From NCBI RefSeq assembly GCF_005877905.1, contig NZ_SWDV01000013.1:62001-126000 (forward strand): DNA of 64,000 nucleotides, in the 5' to 3' direction. This DNA comes from Pseudomonas nicosulfuronedens (lineage in GTDB: Bacteria; Pseudomonadota; Gammaproteobacteria; Pseudomonadales; Pseudomonadaceae). The notes under the pieces were generated by a model that saw only the letters and a program-made list of their open reading frames with translations, was not told where the DNA came from and searched no databases. The position numbers were made by a program, and so were the translations under genes. Of this stretch, positions 9,673 through 17,802 are shown in pieces; positions within the stretch are counted from its first letter, which is position 1; the number at the start of each line of letters is the position of its first letter.

Positions 9673-10899
9673 TTACTGGGCCAGTTCCTTGCGCAGATCT
9701 GCAACCTGGCTGGTGGTGACCGGTGCCGCTGCATTGCCCCAGGTATTGCGTACATAGGTCAGCACATCGGCAATGTTGTCGTCGCTGAGGTTCCAGGCGA
9801 ACGAGGGCATGGCCGGCGTCGTCGGCGCAGCATCGGTACCGCCGGCGCGACTGCCGGCCAGTACCACGCGGATCAGCGAGGTCGGGTCGTCGTTGTTGAC
9901 CAGCGGGGCGGCAGCCAGTGTCGGGAACAGGTTCTTCACACCGGCACCGCTACTCACGTGACAGGCCGAGCAGCGGTCGGCGTAGATCGCCTTGCCCGCG
10001 ACCATCGCTGCGTCGGTGGCTGCCACTGGCGCCGGTGATGCTTTGCCCGCCGCGCCATCCTTGAGGTACACCGCCACCGCCAGCAGGTCTTCGTCGGTCC
10101 AGTGCTGGGTGGAGTTCTCCACCGCTTCGGCCATGGGGCCGGAGGCGATGTCGAAGCGGTTGGCACCGGTTTTCAGGTACTGCACGAGGTCCTCGGTGCT
10201 CCACTGGCCGATGCCGCTGTGCGAGTTCGCGGTGATGTCCGGGGCAACCCAGCCCTGCAGGTTGGCGCCGGCGAGGAAGTGGTCGTTGTCGTCACCGCCA
10301 ATCAGGTTCTTCGGCGTGTGGCAGGTACCGCAGTGGCCCAGGCCTTCCACCAGGTAGGCGCCACGGTTCCACTGCGCCGACTTGTCCGGCGCGGGCACGA
10401 ATTCGCCCTGGGTGAAGTTCAGCCAGTTCCAGCCGATCAGGCTGGTGCGTACGCTGAAGGGGAAGGGCAGCTGGTTGGTTTCCACCGGGTTGTGCACCGG
10501 CTGCAGGGTCTGCAGGTAGGCCCAGAGCGCCAGGTTGTCCTCACGGCGCACCTTGGTATAGGCGGTGAATGGCATGGCGCCATACAGACGCTTGCCGCCA
10601 CGGCTGTGTCCGGTGGACATGACGGCCAGGAAGTCCTCGAAGCTCCAGCGTCCCAGCCCGGTTTCCGGGTCGGGGGTGATGTTGGCACCGACCAGTTTGC
10701 CGAACGGTGTCTCGATGGCCACGCCGCCGGAGAAGGGCGCCTGGCCGGGGACGGTGTGACACGCGGTGCAGTCGCCGAGTACGGCGAGGTAGCGGCCCTT
10801 TTCAACCAGGTTGTAGGAGTCCGCGGCGGTTCCGGCGAAGGCTGGCTGCAGGTTGAGGCCGAGCAGGGCGAGGGTGCCCAGAGAGAGAAGGGTCTTCAT
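9673..10899 (-). CDS. Triheme cytochrome c subunit of GMC dehydrogenase
   Basis: This 408-residue exported protein has a cleavable signal peptide (about residues 1-22) and three heme c motifs: CTACH (44-48), CGTCH (190-194) and CSACH (310-314). It matches the cytochrome subunit of membrane-bound gluconate, alcohol and FAD-glucose dehydrogenases, which passes electrons from the flavoprotein to ubiquinone. The ATG at 10899 overlaps the stop of the GMC gene as ATGA, so the two are translationally coupled. It ends the operon. No C-terminal membrane helix is evident; anchoring may be by a weakly hydrophobic tail. Confidence 0.9.
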   Translation of the reverse strand: MKTLLSLGTLALLGLNLQPAFAGTAADSYNLVEKGRYLAVLGDCTACHTVPGQAPFSGGVAIETPFGKLVGANITPDPETGLGRWSFEDFLAVMSTGHSRGGKRLYGAMPFTAYTKVRREDNLALWAYLQTLQPVHNPVETNQLPFPFSVRTSLIGWNWLNFTQGEFVPAPDKSAQWNRGAYLVEGLGHCGTCHTPKNLIGGDDNDHFLAGANLQGWVAPDITANSHSGIGQWSTEDLVQYLKTGANRFDIASGPMAEAVENSTQHWTDEDLLAVAVYLKDGAAGKASPAPVAATDAAMVAGKAIYADRCSACHVSSGAGVKNLFPTLAAAPLVNNDDPTSLIRVVLAGSRAGGTDAAPTTPAMPSFAWNLSDDNIADVLTYVRNTWGNAAAPVTTSQVADLRKELAQ

Positions 10900-12659
10900 A
10901 CGCTGATCATCTCCCCGGGGCGCTTCAGGTACAGCCGGCGGATCGCATCGGCGGCCTTGAAGGCCAGCGCGCCAACGGTGCCGGTGGGGTTGTAGCCGGG
11001 GTTCTGCGGGAAGGCCGAGGAGCCGACCACGAACAGGTTGGGCACGCCCCAGACCTGCAGGTGCTTGTTCACCGAACTGTTCTTCGGGTCGGCGCCCATG
11101 ATGAAGCCGCCGACAATGTGCGAGGACTGGTAGGAGGTATTGGACCAGGGGCCTTTGCGCGGCGCCGGGACTATCTGCTGCGGGTTCATGCTGCGGGCGA
11201 TCTCGGCGACCTTGTCGGTGCAGTATTGCGCCATCCTCAGGTCGTTCTCCGGGAAATCGAAGGTGATGCGCAGCAGCGGTCGGCCATGGGGGTCGTTGTA
11301 GTTGGGGTCCAGCGACAGGTAGTTGCCGCGCGTGGAATAGCTGCTGGCTTCGCAGCCGATGGACATGTTGCTCAGATAGCTCTCCACCGTGGCCTTCTTC
11401 CATGCCGAGCCCCAGGCCGGTGTGCCGGGTGGCGTGGGGCGCGAGTCGATGGGCGCGGCGCCGATCGGTGTCACGCGGGTGCTGCCGCCGCCGACGAAGC
11501 CGAGCCCGGAGTGGTCGAAGTTATCGTTGTTGAATTCGTCGATGCCCATGCCGATGGCACCGCCACCGATGAACGGGTTGAAGTTCTTGTCCTTGAAGAA
11601 CAGCTTGACGCTGTTGGCCGTCTGGTAGGCGAAGTTACGCCCGGTGGTGCCGGTGTTGGCGATCGGGTTGTAGGGCTCGCCGACGCCGGAGAGCAGCATC
11701 AGCCGTACGTTCTCGAAGATGAACGCGGCCACCACCACGATGTCCGCCGGCTGCTCCCATTGTTCTCCGCTGGAATCGACGTAGACGATGCCGGTGGCGC
11801 GGCTGCCGGTGCTGTCCATTGTCACCCTGAGCACTTCGGAGTTGGTCCGGGCACTGAAGTTGGGCTTGCGGATCAGCGCGGGCATGACGTTGACGATGGC
11901 GCTGGCCTTGGAATAGTTGGCGCAGCCGTAGTTGGTGCAGAAGCCGCAGAAGGTGCAGGGCCCCATGGTCACGCCCAACTGGTTGGTATAGCCCTGGGAG
12001 GCCAGCGCCGAAGGCACCGGGAAGGGTTTGTAGCCCAGGTTGCGTGCGGCCTCGGCGAACAGCGTCGGGGCATAGGTCTGCGCGGTGGGCGGGTTGGGGT
12101 ACTCGCGTGAGCGCGCGCCCTCGAAGGGGTTGCCGCCTTCGACGATCTGGCCGGCCAGGTTGCCGGCCTTCCCGGAAACGCCAGCCAGCCGCTCGAAGGC
12201 GTCATAGTGCGGCTCCATCTCTTCCCAGGTGGTGCCCCAGTCCTGCAGGGTCAGCTCGGCAGGCACTTCCTTGCCGTAGCGCTCCTTCAGGTGGCTGGCC
12301 AGGCGAAATTCCTCGGGTTGGAAGCGGAAGGTAATGCCGGCCCAGTGGTTGCCAGCACCGCCGGTGCCGTTGCCGGGGTGGAACGAGCCCCAGGCGCGCA
12401 TGGGCAACGCCGTTTCCGACTCCTTGTTGCGCATGGTGCAGGTGTTCTGCCGGGTACGCAGCATCAGTTCCTGGCGGCGGTTGTAGCGCAGTTCGTCTGC
12501 TGCCGAGGCAAGGTTGAAGTCGCTGGCGGTGTCGCGCCAGGGGCCGCGTTCGAAGCCGATGACATTGAGGCCGGCGTCGGCCAGCTCATGGGCGATGATC
12601 GAGCCCGCCCAGCCGAGCCCGACAACCACGACGTCGGTGGAAGGTAGTTTCTTGGCCAT
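10896..12659 (-). CDS. GMC-family FAD dehydrogenase large subunit (gluconate 2-dehydrogenase type)
   Basis: This 587-residue flavoprotein has the FAD motif VGLGWAG (13-19) and the GMC C-terminal segment with SHIVGG and NPGYNPTG. Residues C235, C238, C241 and C246 (GPCTFCGFC...C) form the cluster seen in FAD-glucose and fructose dehydrogenases, where cysteines of this kind hold a [3Fe-4S] centre. It would oxidise a sugar acid or polyol in the periplasm, exported together with the Tat subunit upstream. It lies 7 bases after that gene and overlaps the cytochrome gene. The architecture equals that of P. aeruginosa gluconate dehydrogenase genes, but the substrate cannot be read from sequence. Confidence 0.88.
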   Translation of the reverse strand: MAKKLPSTDVVVVGLGWAGSIIAHELADAGLNVIGFERGPWRDTASDFNLASAADELRYNRRQELMLRTRQNTCTMRNKESETALPMRAWGSFHPGNGTGGAGNHWAGITFRFQPEEFRLASHLKERYGKEVPAELTLQDWGTTWEEMEPHYDAFERLAGVSGKAGNLAGQIVEGGNPFEGARSREYPNPPTAQTYAPTLFAEAARNLGYKPFPVPSALASQGYTNQLGVTMGPCTFCGFCTNYGCANYSKASAIVNVMPALIRKPNFSARTNSEVLRVTMDSTGSRATGIVYVDSSGEQWEQPADIVVVAAFIFENVRLMLLSGVGEPYNPIANTGTTGRNFAYQTANSVKLFFKDKNFNPFIGGGAIGMGIDEFNNDNFDHSGLGFVGGGSTRVTPIGAAPIDSRPTPPGTPAWGSAWKKATVESYLSNMSIGCEASSYSTRGNYLSLDPNYNDPHGRPLLRITFDFPENDLRMAQYCTDKVAEIARSMNPQQIVPAPRKGPWSNTSYQSSHIVGGFIMGADPKNSSVNKHLQVWGVPNLFVVGSSAFPQNPGYNPTGTVGALAFKAADAIRRLYLKRPGEMISV

Positions 12660-12666
12660 GGTGCGC

Positions 12667-13413
12667 TTAACCCTTCTTGGTCCAGGCGGAGCTGCCGATG
12701 ATGGAGAGCGGCGTGAGGTTCAGCTTCTGGTTGTGCAGGCCGATGTAGTCGCGGTAGTCGTAGCGTGCGCCAGGGAAGCCGAGCATCTTCCACGACACCA
12801 TGTCGCGATTGCCGCCGTAGATCGGGTCGGCGAAGAAGCCTTCCATGGTGTTGTCCAGCAGTTGCTGGAAGAACAGCTTGGCCTCGATGCCCTCGAGGCG
12901 GATGGCGCCTTTTTCCAGCTCACCGAGCACCTTGTCGCGCTGCTCGGGGGGCAGGGCGCTGAAAGGCTTCTGGAAGGTGGCCTGGCAATATTTGCCCAGC
13001 GCCGCCAGGCCGATGCGGTAGCGCTCGCAGGGCGTCAGCGGCGATTGGTCGGCCTGCGCCGGCGTGCCGGGGGTGAAGGGGCCTTGCATGTACAGGCGGC
13101 CGAAGTCGCCGTAGTCGCTGACCAACTGGCGGTCGATGAACACCGCGCAGCCGGCATCCTTGCCGCTGACGCTCAGCTCATCGGCGGGAATCAGTTGTTC
13201 GACTATTGCTTCCACTTCGGTGGCTTCTTCGGGGGTGAAGAACTGCCAGCCGGGGCTGTCGTAATGCAGCGGGCCGTTATGGTCGAAGGGCAGCCATTTC
13301 GGCGTGCCGATCACGGTGGCGGCCTGGGCGCTGGCGGCGGCGCCGACGGCCAGGGACGCGGCGGAAGACTTCAGCAGCTGGCGCCGGGTGAAGCCCTTGG
13401 GGTATTCGGTCAT
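12667..13413 (-). CDS. Gluconate 2-dehydrogenase subunit 3 family protein (Tat-exported)
   Basis: This 248-residue small subunit has a twin-arginine signal (FTRRQLLKSSAASLAVG, residues 8-24, with an AQA cleavage site). Small subunits of this family carry the Tat signal for the whole dehydrogenase and help hold the flavoprotein. It is the first gene of the three-gene operon. The Shine-Dalgarno AGGAG lies 8 bases before the ATG. Immediately upstream is a 14-base inverted repeat (13426-13473) that could fold in the leader or be an operator. The mature part has no metal motif that I can identify. Confidence 0.87.
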   Translation of the reverse strand: MTEYPKGFTRRQLLKSSAASLAVGAAASAQAATVIGTPKWLPFDHNGPLHYDSPGWQFFTPEEATEVEAIVEQLIPADELSVSGKDAGCAVFIDRQLVSDYGDFGRLYMQGPFTPGTPAQADQSPLTPCERYRIGLAALGKYCQATFQKPFSALPPEQRDKVLGELEKGAIRLEGIEAKLFFQQLLDNTMEGFFADPIYGGNRDMVSWKMLGFPGARYDYRDYIGLHNQKLNLTPLSIIGSSAWTKKG

Positions 13414-13425
13414 TTCGGCTCCTGA

Positions 13426-13473
13426 GGCAACACACGTCCGCTCGTTGTCGAGGGGCAGGGGACGCGTGTTGCC
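13426..13473. promoter_or_regulatory. Long inverted repeat abutting the GMC operon ribosome binding site
   Basis: GGCAACACACGTCC (13426-13439) and GGACGCGTGTTGCC (13460-13473) pair over 14 positions with one G-T-type mismatch and a 20-base loop. In the operon direction the hairpin ends 2-3 bases before the AGGAG of the first gene. It may be a leader structure or a protein operator. It shares the GTTGCC word with the SfnR-type sites but has the wrong spacing to be one. Confidence 0.5.
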
Positions 13474-13656
13474 AGGTCAGTTCACGGTGATCTGCACTCC
13501 CGGCGCGTGCCGGATGAGTGGAGCGTGGGTGCGAAGTCGCCCTATCGGGGCGCTGTGCAGATCGGCTGAACGGGTCCTTCGCCCAGGCGCAATCTGCGAT
13601 TCGTCTTCTCCACGCGCGTTTTTAGACTAGAGGCCGTAACAGAATGTTGCAGGAAT

Positions 13657-13682
13657 TTTCGCGGTAAATATTTATTGCGAAA
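13657..13682. promoter_or_regulatory. 26-base AT-rich near-palindrome upstream of the GMC operon
   Basis: Arms TTTCGC and GCGAAA flank the self-complementary core TAAATATTTA, with one 2-base mismatch pair on each side (GG against TT). Eleven of 13 arm positions pair. The low GC stands out in this sequence. It lies about 245 bases upstream of the first GMC-operon gene and is a candidate operator. The rest of the 13414-13819 gap holds the leader hairpin and a REP pair. Confidence 0.5.
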
Positions 13683-13729
13683 TTTGAGAGAATCCGCGAG
13701 CTAGAGCGGTTTTCAGAGACGAGGGGCTT

Positions 13730-13794
13730 GTAGGAGAAAGCTTGCTCGCGAACCGCTCACTGCGGGGAATGTTCGCGAGCAAGCTCGATCCTAC
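13730..13794. repeat. REP-type inverted pair (family A, slightly diverged)
   Basis: Copies at 13730-13752 and 13772-13794 face each other. They differ from the pair at 7680-7753 by single changes (GAAAGCTTGCTC and AAGCTCGATCC). The pair lies just beyond the 3' end of the SDR gene, where it could act as a terminator. Confidence 0.8.
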
Positions 13795-13819
13795 GAAAAG
13801 CAGGTACCCGCCAGGGCGG

Positions 13820-14578
13820 TTAGAGGAACATGCCCCCCGAGGCTTCCACGCGCTGGCCGTTGATCCAGCGGCCTCCTTCGGAGAGCAGGGCCGCGATCAC
13901 CGCGCCGATGTCGTCCGGCAGGCCGACGCGGCCCAGCGCGGTGTTCGCCGCGATCTGCTGGTTCAGCTGCGCGTCGTCGCGCACCCTGCCGCCGCCGAAA
14001 TCGGTCTCGATGGCGCCGGGGGCCAGGATGTTCACCGCGATGCCACGCGCGCCCAGCTCCCTCGCCTGGTACTTGGTCAGCGTTTCCATCGCGCCTTTCA
14101 TGGTCGCGTAGGCGGCGTAGCCAGGCAGCGAGAAACGCGTCAGGCCGCTGGATACGTTGAGGATGCGGCCGCCATCGGCGATCAGCGGCAGTAGCTTCTG
14201 GGTCAGGAAGAACGGGCCCTTGAGCTGGATGTTCATCAGCTGGTCGAACATCTCCTCGCTGGTCTCGGCGAAGCTGGCGTAGAGGCCGATGCCGGCGTTG
14301 TTCACCAGGAAGTCGAAGTGCTGCCGGCCAAACGTCTCGCCGAGGGTGGCACGGATCTGCTCGGCGAAGGCGGCGAAACCGGCGCTGTCGGCCACGTCCA
14401 GTGGCAGCATCACGGCGCGGCCGCCGTGCTGTTCGATCTCGGCGGCGACGGCGTGGGCTTCGTCGGCCTGGCTGCGGTAGGTGCCGATGATGTCGACGCC
14501 GGCAGCGGCGAGGTGCAGGGCGGCGTTGCGGCCAAGGCCGCGGCTGGCGCCGGTGATGAGAGCGATCTTGCGGGTCAT
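13820..14578 (-). CDS. SDR-family oxidoreductase
   Basis: This 252-residue short-chain dehydrogenase has the cofactor motif TGASRGLG (9-16), the NNAG motif and the catalytic YATMK. The ATG at 14578 follows GAAAGGAGC, giving the usual family length; the open frame continues far upstream as a shadow of the LysR gene. It is divergent from the LysR gene at 14729 with 150 bases between, the typical layout of a regulator and its target. The C-terminal GRWINGQRVEASGGMFL is standard. Substrate unknown. A second LysR/SDR pair lies at 44-45.8 kb. Confidence 0.87.
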   Translation of the reverse strand: MTRKIALITGASRGLGRNAALHLAAAGVDIIGTYRSQADEAHAVAAEIEQHGGRAVMLPLDVADSAGFAAFAEQIRATLGETFGRQHFDFLVNNAGIGLYASFAETSEEMFDQLMNIQLKGPFFLTQKLLPLIADGGRILNVSSGLTRFSLPGYAAYATMKGAMETLTKYQARELGARGIAVNILAPGAIETDFGGGRVRDDAQLNQQIAANTALGRVGLPDDIGAVIAALLSEGGRWINGQRVEASGGMFL

Positions 14579-14628
14579 GGCGAAGCTCCTTTCCTGAGAG
14601 GGAGAGCGGGTGGGATTGAGAAGAAGCT

Positions 14629-14695
14629 TATTGTTCGATTCTCTTGTGATAAATCGTCTTAAATCGGAAAGAATGGTCGGTAATAGCGAACAATA
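14629..14695. promoter_or_regulatory. Separated inverted repeat in the SDR/LysR intergenic region
   Basis: TATTGTTCG (14629-14637) and CGAACAATA (14687-14695) are perfect 9-base inverted copies with 49 bases between them, centred in the divergent spacer. The arrangement suits a regulator binding two places, as LysR proteins often do, but the arms are further apart than one LysR box. Confidence 0.45.
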
Positions 14696-14728
14696 GACCT
14701 GTCGGCGCTCCCCAGTGAGGACCACACC

Positions 14729-15652
14729 ATGATCCGCCCCGACCTCCTTCGCACCTTCATCCGTGTCACCGAGCTGGCCAGCTTCACCCAGGCCGGAGAG
14801 CAGCTCGGCCTGCCGCGCTCCACGGTTTCGGAGCACATCCAGGCACTCGAGGAACTGCTCGGCACGCGGTTGCTGCAACGCACCACGCGGCGCGTCACCG
14901 CGACCCAGGACGGCCTGGTGCTGTACGAGCGCAGCAAGGACATGCTGGCCCAGCTCGACGAACTCCAGGGCCTGTTCCGCCAGGACGATGGAGCCCTCGG
15001 CGGCCGCCTGCGGGTGGACATGCCAACGGTGATGGCGCGCAAGCTGGTGATGCCGCGCCTGGGCGAATTCCTCGCGCGGCACCCGGCGCTGGAGCTGGAA
15101 GTGAGCTGCACTGACCGACGCGTCGACCTGGTGCGCGAGGGCTTCGATTGTGTGGTGCGGGTCGGCGCGGTGAACGACCCGTCTGTGGTGGCGCGCACCC
15201 TTGGGCATTTCCCGCAGGTGAGCTGCGCCAGCCCGTCCTATCTCGCCGAAAAAGGTACGCCGCAATCACTGGACGATCTTGCCGGACACCAGCTGATCCA
15301 CTACGTGACCGTGCTGGGCGCGCGGCCGCCGGGCTTTGAGTACCTGCATCATGGCGAGGTGCGCTACGTACCGATGGGCGGTGCGCTGTCGGTGAACAAC
15401 GCCGAAGCCTACGAAAGCGCGGCCATGGGCGGGCTGGGGATCATCCAGGTGCCTGTCCATGGCGTGCTGGATGACCTGGAAGCGGGGCGGCTGGTGCCGG
15501 TGCTGGAGCACATTGCGCTGCCGCCCATGGAAATCTCCCTGCTTTATGCCCATCGCCGCCTGCCGCAGCGGGTACGCGCCTTCATGCAGTGGCTGACGCA
15601 GCTGCTGGGCGAGCCCGGCGTGCTGGGCACGCCCCTGGCCGAAGAGCCTTAG
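14729..15652 (+). CDS. LysR-family transcriptional regulator
   Basis: This 307-residue regulator has an N-terminal winged helix-turn-helix (residues about 1-60, with FTQAGEQLGLPRSTVSEHIQ) and a periplasmic-binding-like effector domain from about residue 90. GAGGACC lies upstream of the ATG. It is divergent from the SDR gene and probably controls it and itself. The product resembles the CrgA/YhcS-like branch of LysR proteins that often stand next to SDR genes. Its effector is unknown. The 3' end overlaps the convergent HD-domain gene by 4 bases. Confidence 0.88.
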   Translation: MIRPDLLRTFIRVTELASFTQAGEQLGLPRSTVSEHIQALEELLGTRLLQRTTRRVTATQDGLVLYERSKDMLAQLDELQGLFRQDDGALGGRLRVDMPTVMARKLVMPRLGEFLARHPALELEVSCTDRRVDLVREGFDCVVRVGAVNDPSVVARTLGHFPQVSCASPSYLAEKGTPQSLDDLAGHQLIHYVTVLGARPPGFEYLHHGEVRYVPMGGALSVNNAEAYESAAMGGLGIIQVPVHGVLDDLEAGRLVPVLEHIALPPMEISLLYAHRRLPQRVRAFMQWLTQLLGEPGVLGTPLAEEP

Positions 15653-16290
15653 CTGGCCCAGTCGGAGTTCAGGATCACCTCGCAGAAGTTGCCGCGCACG
15701 AAACTTGGGTCCTTCATTTCCAGTACGTCGGCCTTGACGTTGCCGAAGGTGGTTTCCGGCTTGGCTTTGATACCGTCGTAGAACGCCTGCAGGATGTCCT
15801 GCTTGAACTGCCCGCCGCGCGGGTGGGCGGCGACCACGGCGTCACGCTGGGCGTCCGGGAACTGTTCGTAGGCGATGCCCAGCACGTCCATTTCCACCCC
15901 GGCGGTGACCAGGGCGATCTCCGGCTTCATGTGCTGCGGGATGCCGGGCGTGGTGTGCAGGGCGATGGCGGTCCACACCGTGTCGATATCGCTCTCGGCG
16001 ATGCCGTGGCTGCGCAGGAACTGCGCCGCGCAATCGGCACCGTCCACTTCGAAACGCTCGCACTGGCTGCAATAGCGCGGCATCAGGCCCATGTCGTGGA
16101 ACATCGCACCGGCGTAGAGCAGCTCGGCATCGAACTTCAGCCCCTTGCGCGCGCCAGTCAGTGCGCCCCAGTAATAGACGCGGGAAGAGTGGTGGAAGAG
16201 CAGCGGGGTGGCGTTGTCACGGACCATCTCGGTGATGGCCTTGGCGAGGCTGCTGTCGGGAACTTTGACACCGTTCAGATCGAGGCTCAT
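15649..16290 (-). CDS. HD-domain protein (cyanamide-hydratase-like)
   Basis: This 213-residue protein has an HD metal-binding fold: H-rich LLFHHSSRVYYWG (about residues 30-42), then GAMFHDMGL with the HD pair near residue 65, and ALHTT near 110. It resembles the HD proteins annotated as cyanamide hydratase-like, whose chemistry is mostly unproven. Start at 16290 follows TGGAGCC; a longer frame to 16425 adds low-quality sequence. It is divergent from the Rieske gene across 336 bases and may belong to the same catabolic unit. Confidence 0.75.
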   Translation of the reverse strand: MSLDLNGVKVPDSSLAKAITEMVRDNATPLLFHHSSRVYYWGALTGARKGLKFDAELLYAGAMFHDMGLMPRYCSQCERFEVDGADCAAQFLRSHGIAESDIDTVWTAIALHTTPGIPQHMKPEIALVTAGVEMDVLGIAYEQFPDAQRDAVVAAHPRGGQFKQDILQAFYDGIKAKPETTFGNVKADVLEMKDPSFVRGNFCEVILNSDWAS

Positions 16291-16626
16291 GGCGGGCTCC
16301 AGGGCTGGATTGGCAAGGCGCGGCGCGGGTTGCATCGCGGTCGGTTCCATTGGAAATCCGTGGCCTTGCGCGGACAACGAGAGCGAGGGAGCGAATCCGG
16401 ACAGCCGTCGTTCGTTTGCTGCCAATGGGTGTCATGGTCTCGTGTCGGTGCCCCTGCTGCCCTCTCCCTAACCCTCTCCCTGCGAAGGCAGGGCGCTTGA
16501 TCAAACCCCCGTAAATCTTGTCGTTTTTCATCAAGAGTCACCGCAGGGGTGCCCCTAGATTTGTCCTCGAACCGAGCCGCCGGACCATGAGCCGGCCACG
16601 CCAGAAGAAGCCGAGGAGAGTCGAAC
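16291..16626. other. Intergenic region between HD-domain and Rieske genes
   Basis: This 336-base divergent spacer must hold both promoters. I see a half copy of the CCCTCTCCC repeat (about 16460-16488, family E), and a small palindrome AGGGG-TG-CCCCT at 16545-16556 about 70 bases before the Rieske start. GAGGAGAG at 16612-16619 is the ribosome binding site of the Rieske gene. I found no sigma-54 promoter. Confidence 0.5.
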
Positions 16627-17793
16627 ATGTCGTCCATCGAGAGCCTGAAACTGCGTACTTCCATCGACGGCTGGGACCGCCAGGACCCGGAGCAGGCCTT
16701 CACCCTGCCGTCGCGCTATTTCTTCGACGAGGCGCTGTTCAAGGCCGAGCGCGACAACATCTTCCTGCGCTCCTGGCACGTCGCCGGGCACCTGAGCGAA
16801 TTCGCCGAGATCGGCCAGTACGTGGTCTGCGACCTGTTCGGCCAGAGTATCGTCATCGCCCGCAGCCGCGCCGGGACCATCCGCGCCTTCCACAACGTCT
16901 GCCAGCACCGCGGCAACCGCCTGCTGGAGGAGCGCCGCGGCAACACCGGGGGCATCGTGCGTTGCGCCTACCACTCCTGGTGCTACGAGATGGACGGCAC
17001 GTTGCGCAGTGCGCCGCGCTGCGAGCGGATCAAGAACTTCGACAAGGAAGCGTTCGCCATTCCGCAGGTACGCCTGGAGGAATTGGGCGGCTTCCTCTAC
17101 TTCAACCTCGACCCCAACGCGCCGTCGCTGGCCGAGCTGTTCCCCGGCGCGGACGAGGAGATGCACCGGGTATTCCCGAGCCTGGCCAACATGCGTCTGA
17201 TCGAGGAGGCCGACGTCATCGTCCCGGCCAACTGGAAGGTGATCATGGACAACTCCATCGAGGGCTATCACTTCAAGCTCTCCGGGCCGTGTCACATCGA
17301 CCTCGCCAAGCTGATCGACTTCAAGGGCTACCGACTGACCAAGCGCGACAACTGGTGGACCTACATCGCCCCGGCGAATCTTGAGGCCGGCGAAGCCTAC
17401 GGCGTGAAACTGCGCAGCGACCTCAACCCCGGCGAGTGTTTCTTCAATATCGGCCTGTGGCCGAACAACACCTTCTACACCTTCCCGTTCTCCGAGTTCC
17501 TCGGCACCTTCATCATGATTCCGCTGGACGCCGAGCGTTCGCTGCTGCGCTTCGGCTACTACTCGGCGAACGAGCAGACCGCCGAGGTGAGCAAGGCCTG
17601 CATGCGCTGGATGAACGAGGAGTTGGGGCCCGAAGACATCGCCCTGAACATCAGCGTGCAGAAAGGCCTGCACTCCATGGGCTACGACCAGGGCCGCTAC
17701 ATGATCGACGCCGAGCGCAGCAACGAGAGCGAGCACCTGGTACATCACTTCCATCGCCTGGTGTTCCAGGGCATTCACGGCGCGCAGCGCTGA
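16627..17793 (+). CDS. Rieske-type oxygenase alpha subunit (quaternary-amine monooxygenase-like)
   Basis: This 388-residue oxygenase has a Rieske [2Fe-2S] site at C92/H94 and C113/H116 and a mononuclear iron site with N209, E212, H215 and D337. In most relatives the second histidine is five residues after the first. Here glycine is at that place and the next histidine is H223, eight residues on. The C-terminal SVQKGLHSMGYDQGRYM and HLVHHFHRLV resemble choline monooxygenase and carnitine or betaine demethylating oxygenases. It needs a reductase, and none is encoded nearby. It is followed after 9 bases by a choline-dehydrogenase-like GMC gene, so an amine or alcohol substrate is plausible. Confidence 0.85.
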   Translation: MSSIESLKLRTSIDGWDRQDPEQAFTLPSRYFFDEALFKAERDNIFLRSWHVAGHLSEFAEIGQYVVCDLFGQSIVIARSRAGTIRAFHNVCQHRGNRLLEERRGNTGGIVRCAYHSWCYEMDGTLRSAPRCERIKNFDKEAFAIPQVRLEELGGFLYFNLDPNAPSLAELFPGADEEMHRVFPSLANMRLIEEADVIVPANWKVIMDNSIEGYHFKLSGPCHIDLAKLIDFKGYRLTKRDNWWTYIAPANLEAGEAYGVKLRSDLNPGECFFNIGLWPNNTFYTFPFSEFLGTFIMIPLDAERSLLRFGYYSANEQTAEVSKACMRWMNEELGPEDIALNISVQKGLHSMGYDQGRYMIDAERSNESEHLVHHFHRLVFQGIHGAQR

Positions 17794-17802
17794 GGAATAG
17801 CC

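Noticed and set aside
10900..11403. N-terminal extension of the triheme cytochrome gene
   Set aside because: The residues lie before a clear signal peptide start at 10899 and are a shadow of the GMC gene.
13426..13473. Third SfnR site at the GMC operon
   Set aside because: It contains GTTGCC and GGCAAC words, but the halves are 32 bases apart and reversed in order compared with the compact 2-base-spaced sites at msuE and sfnG.
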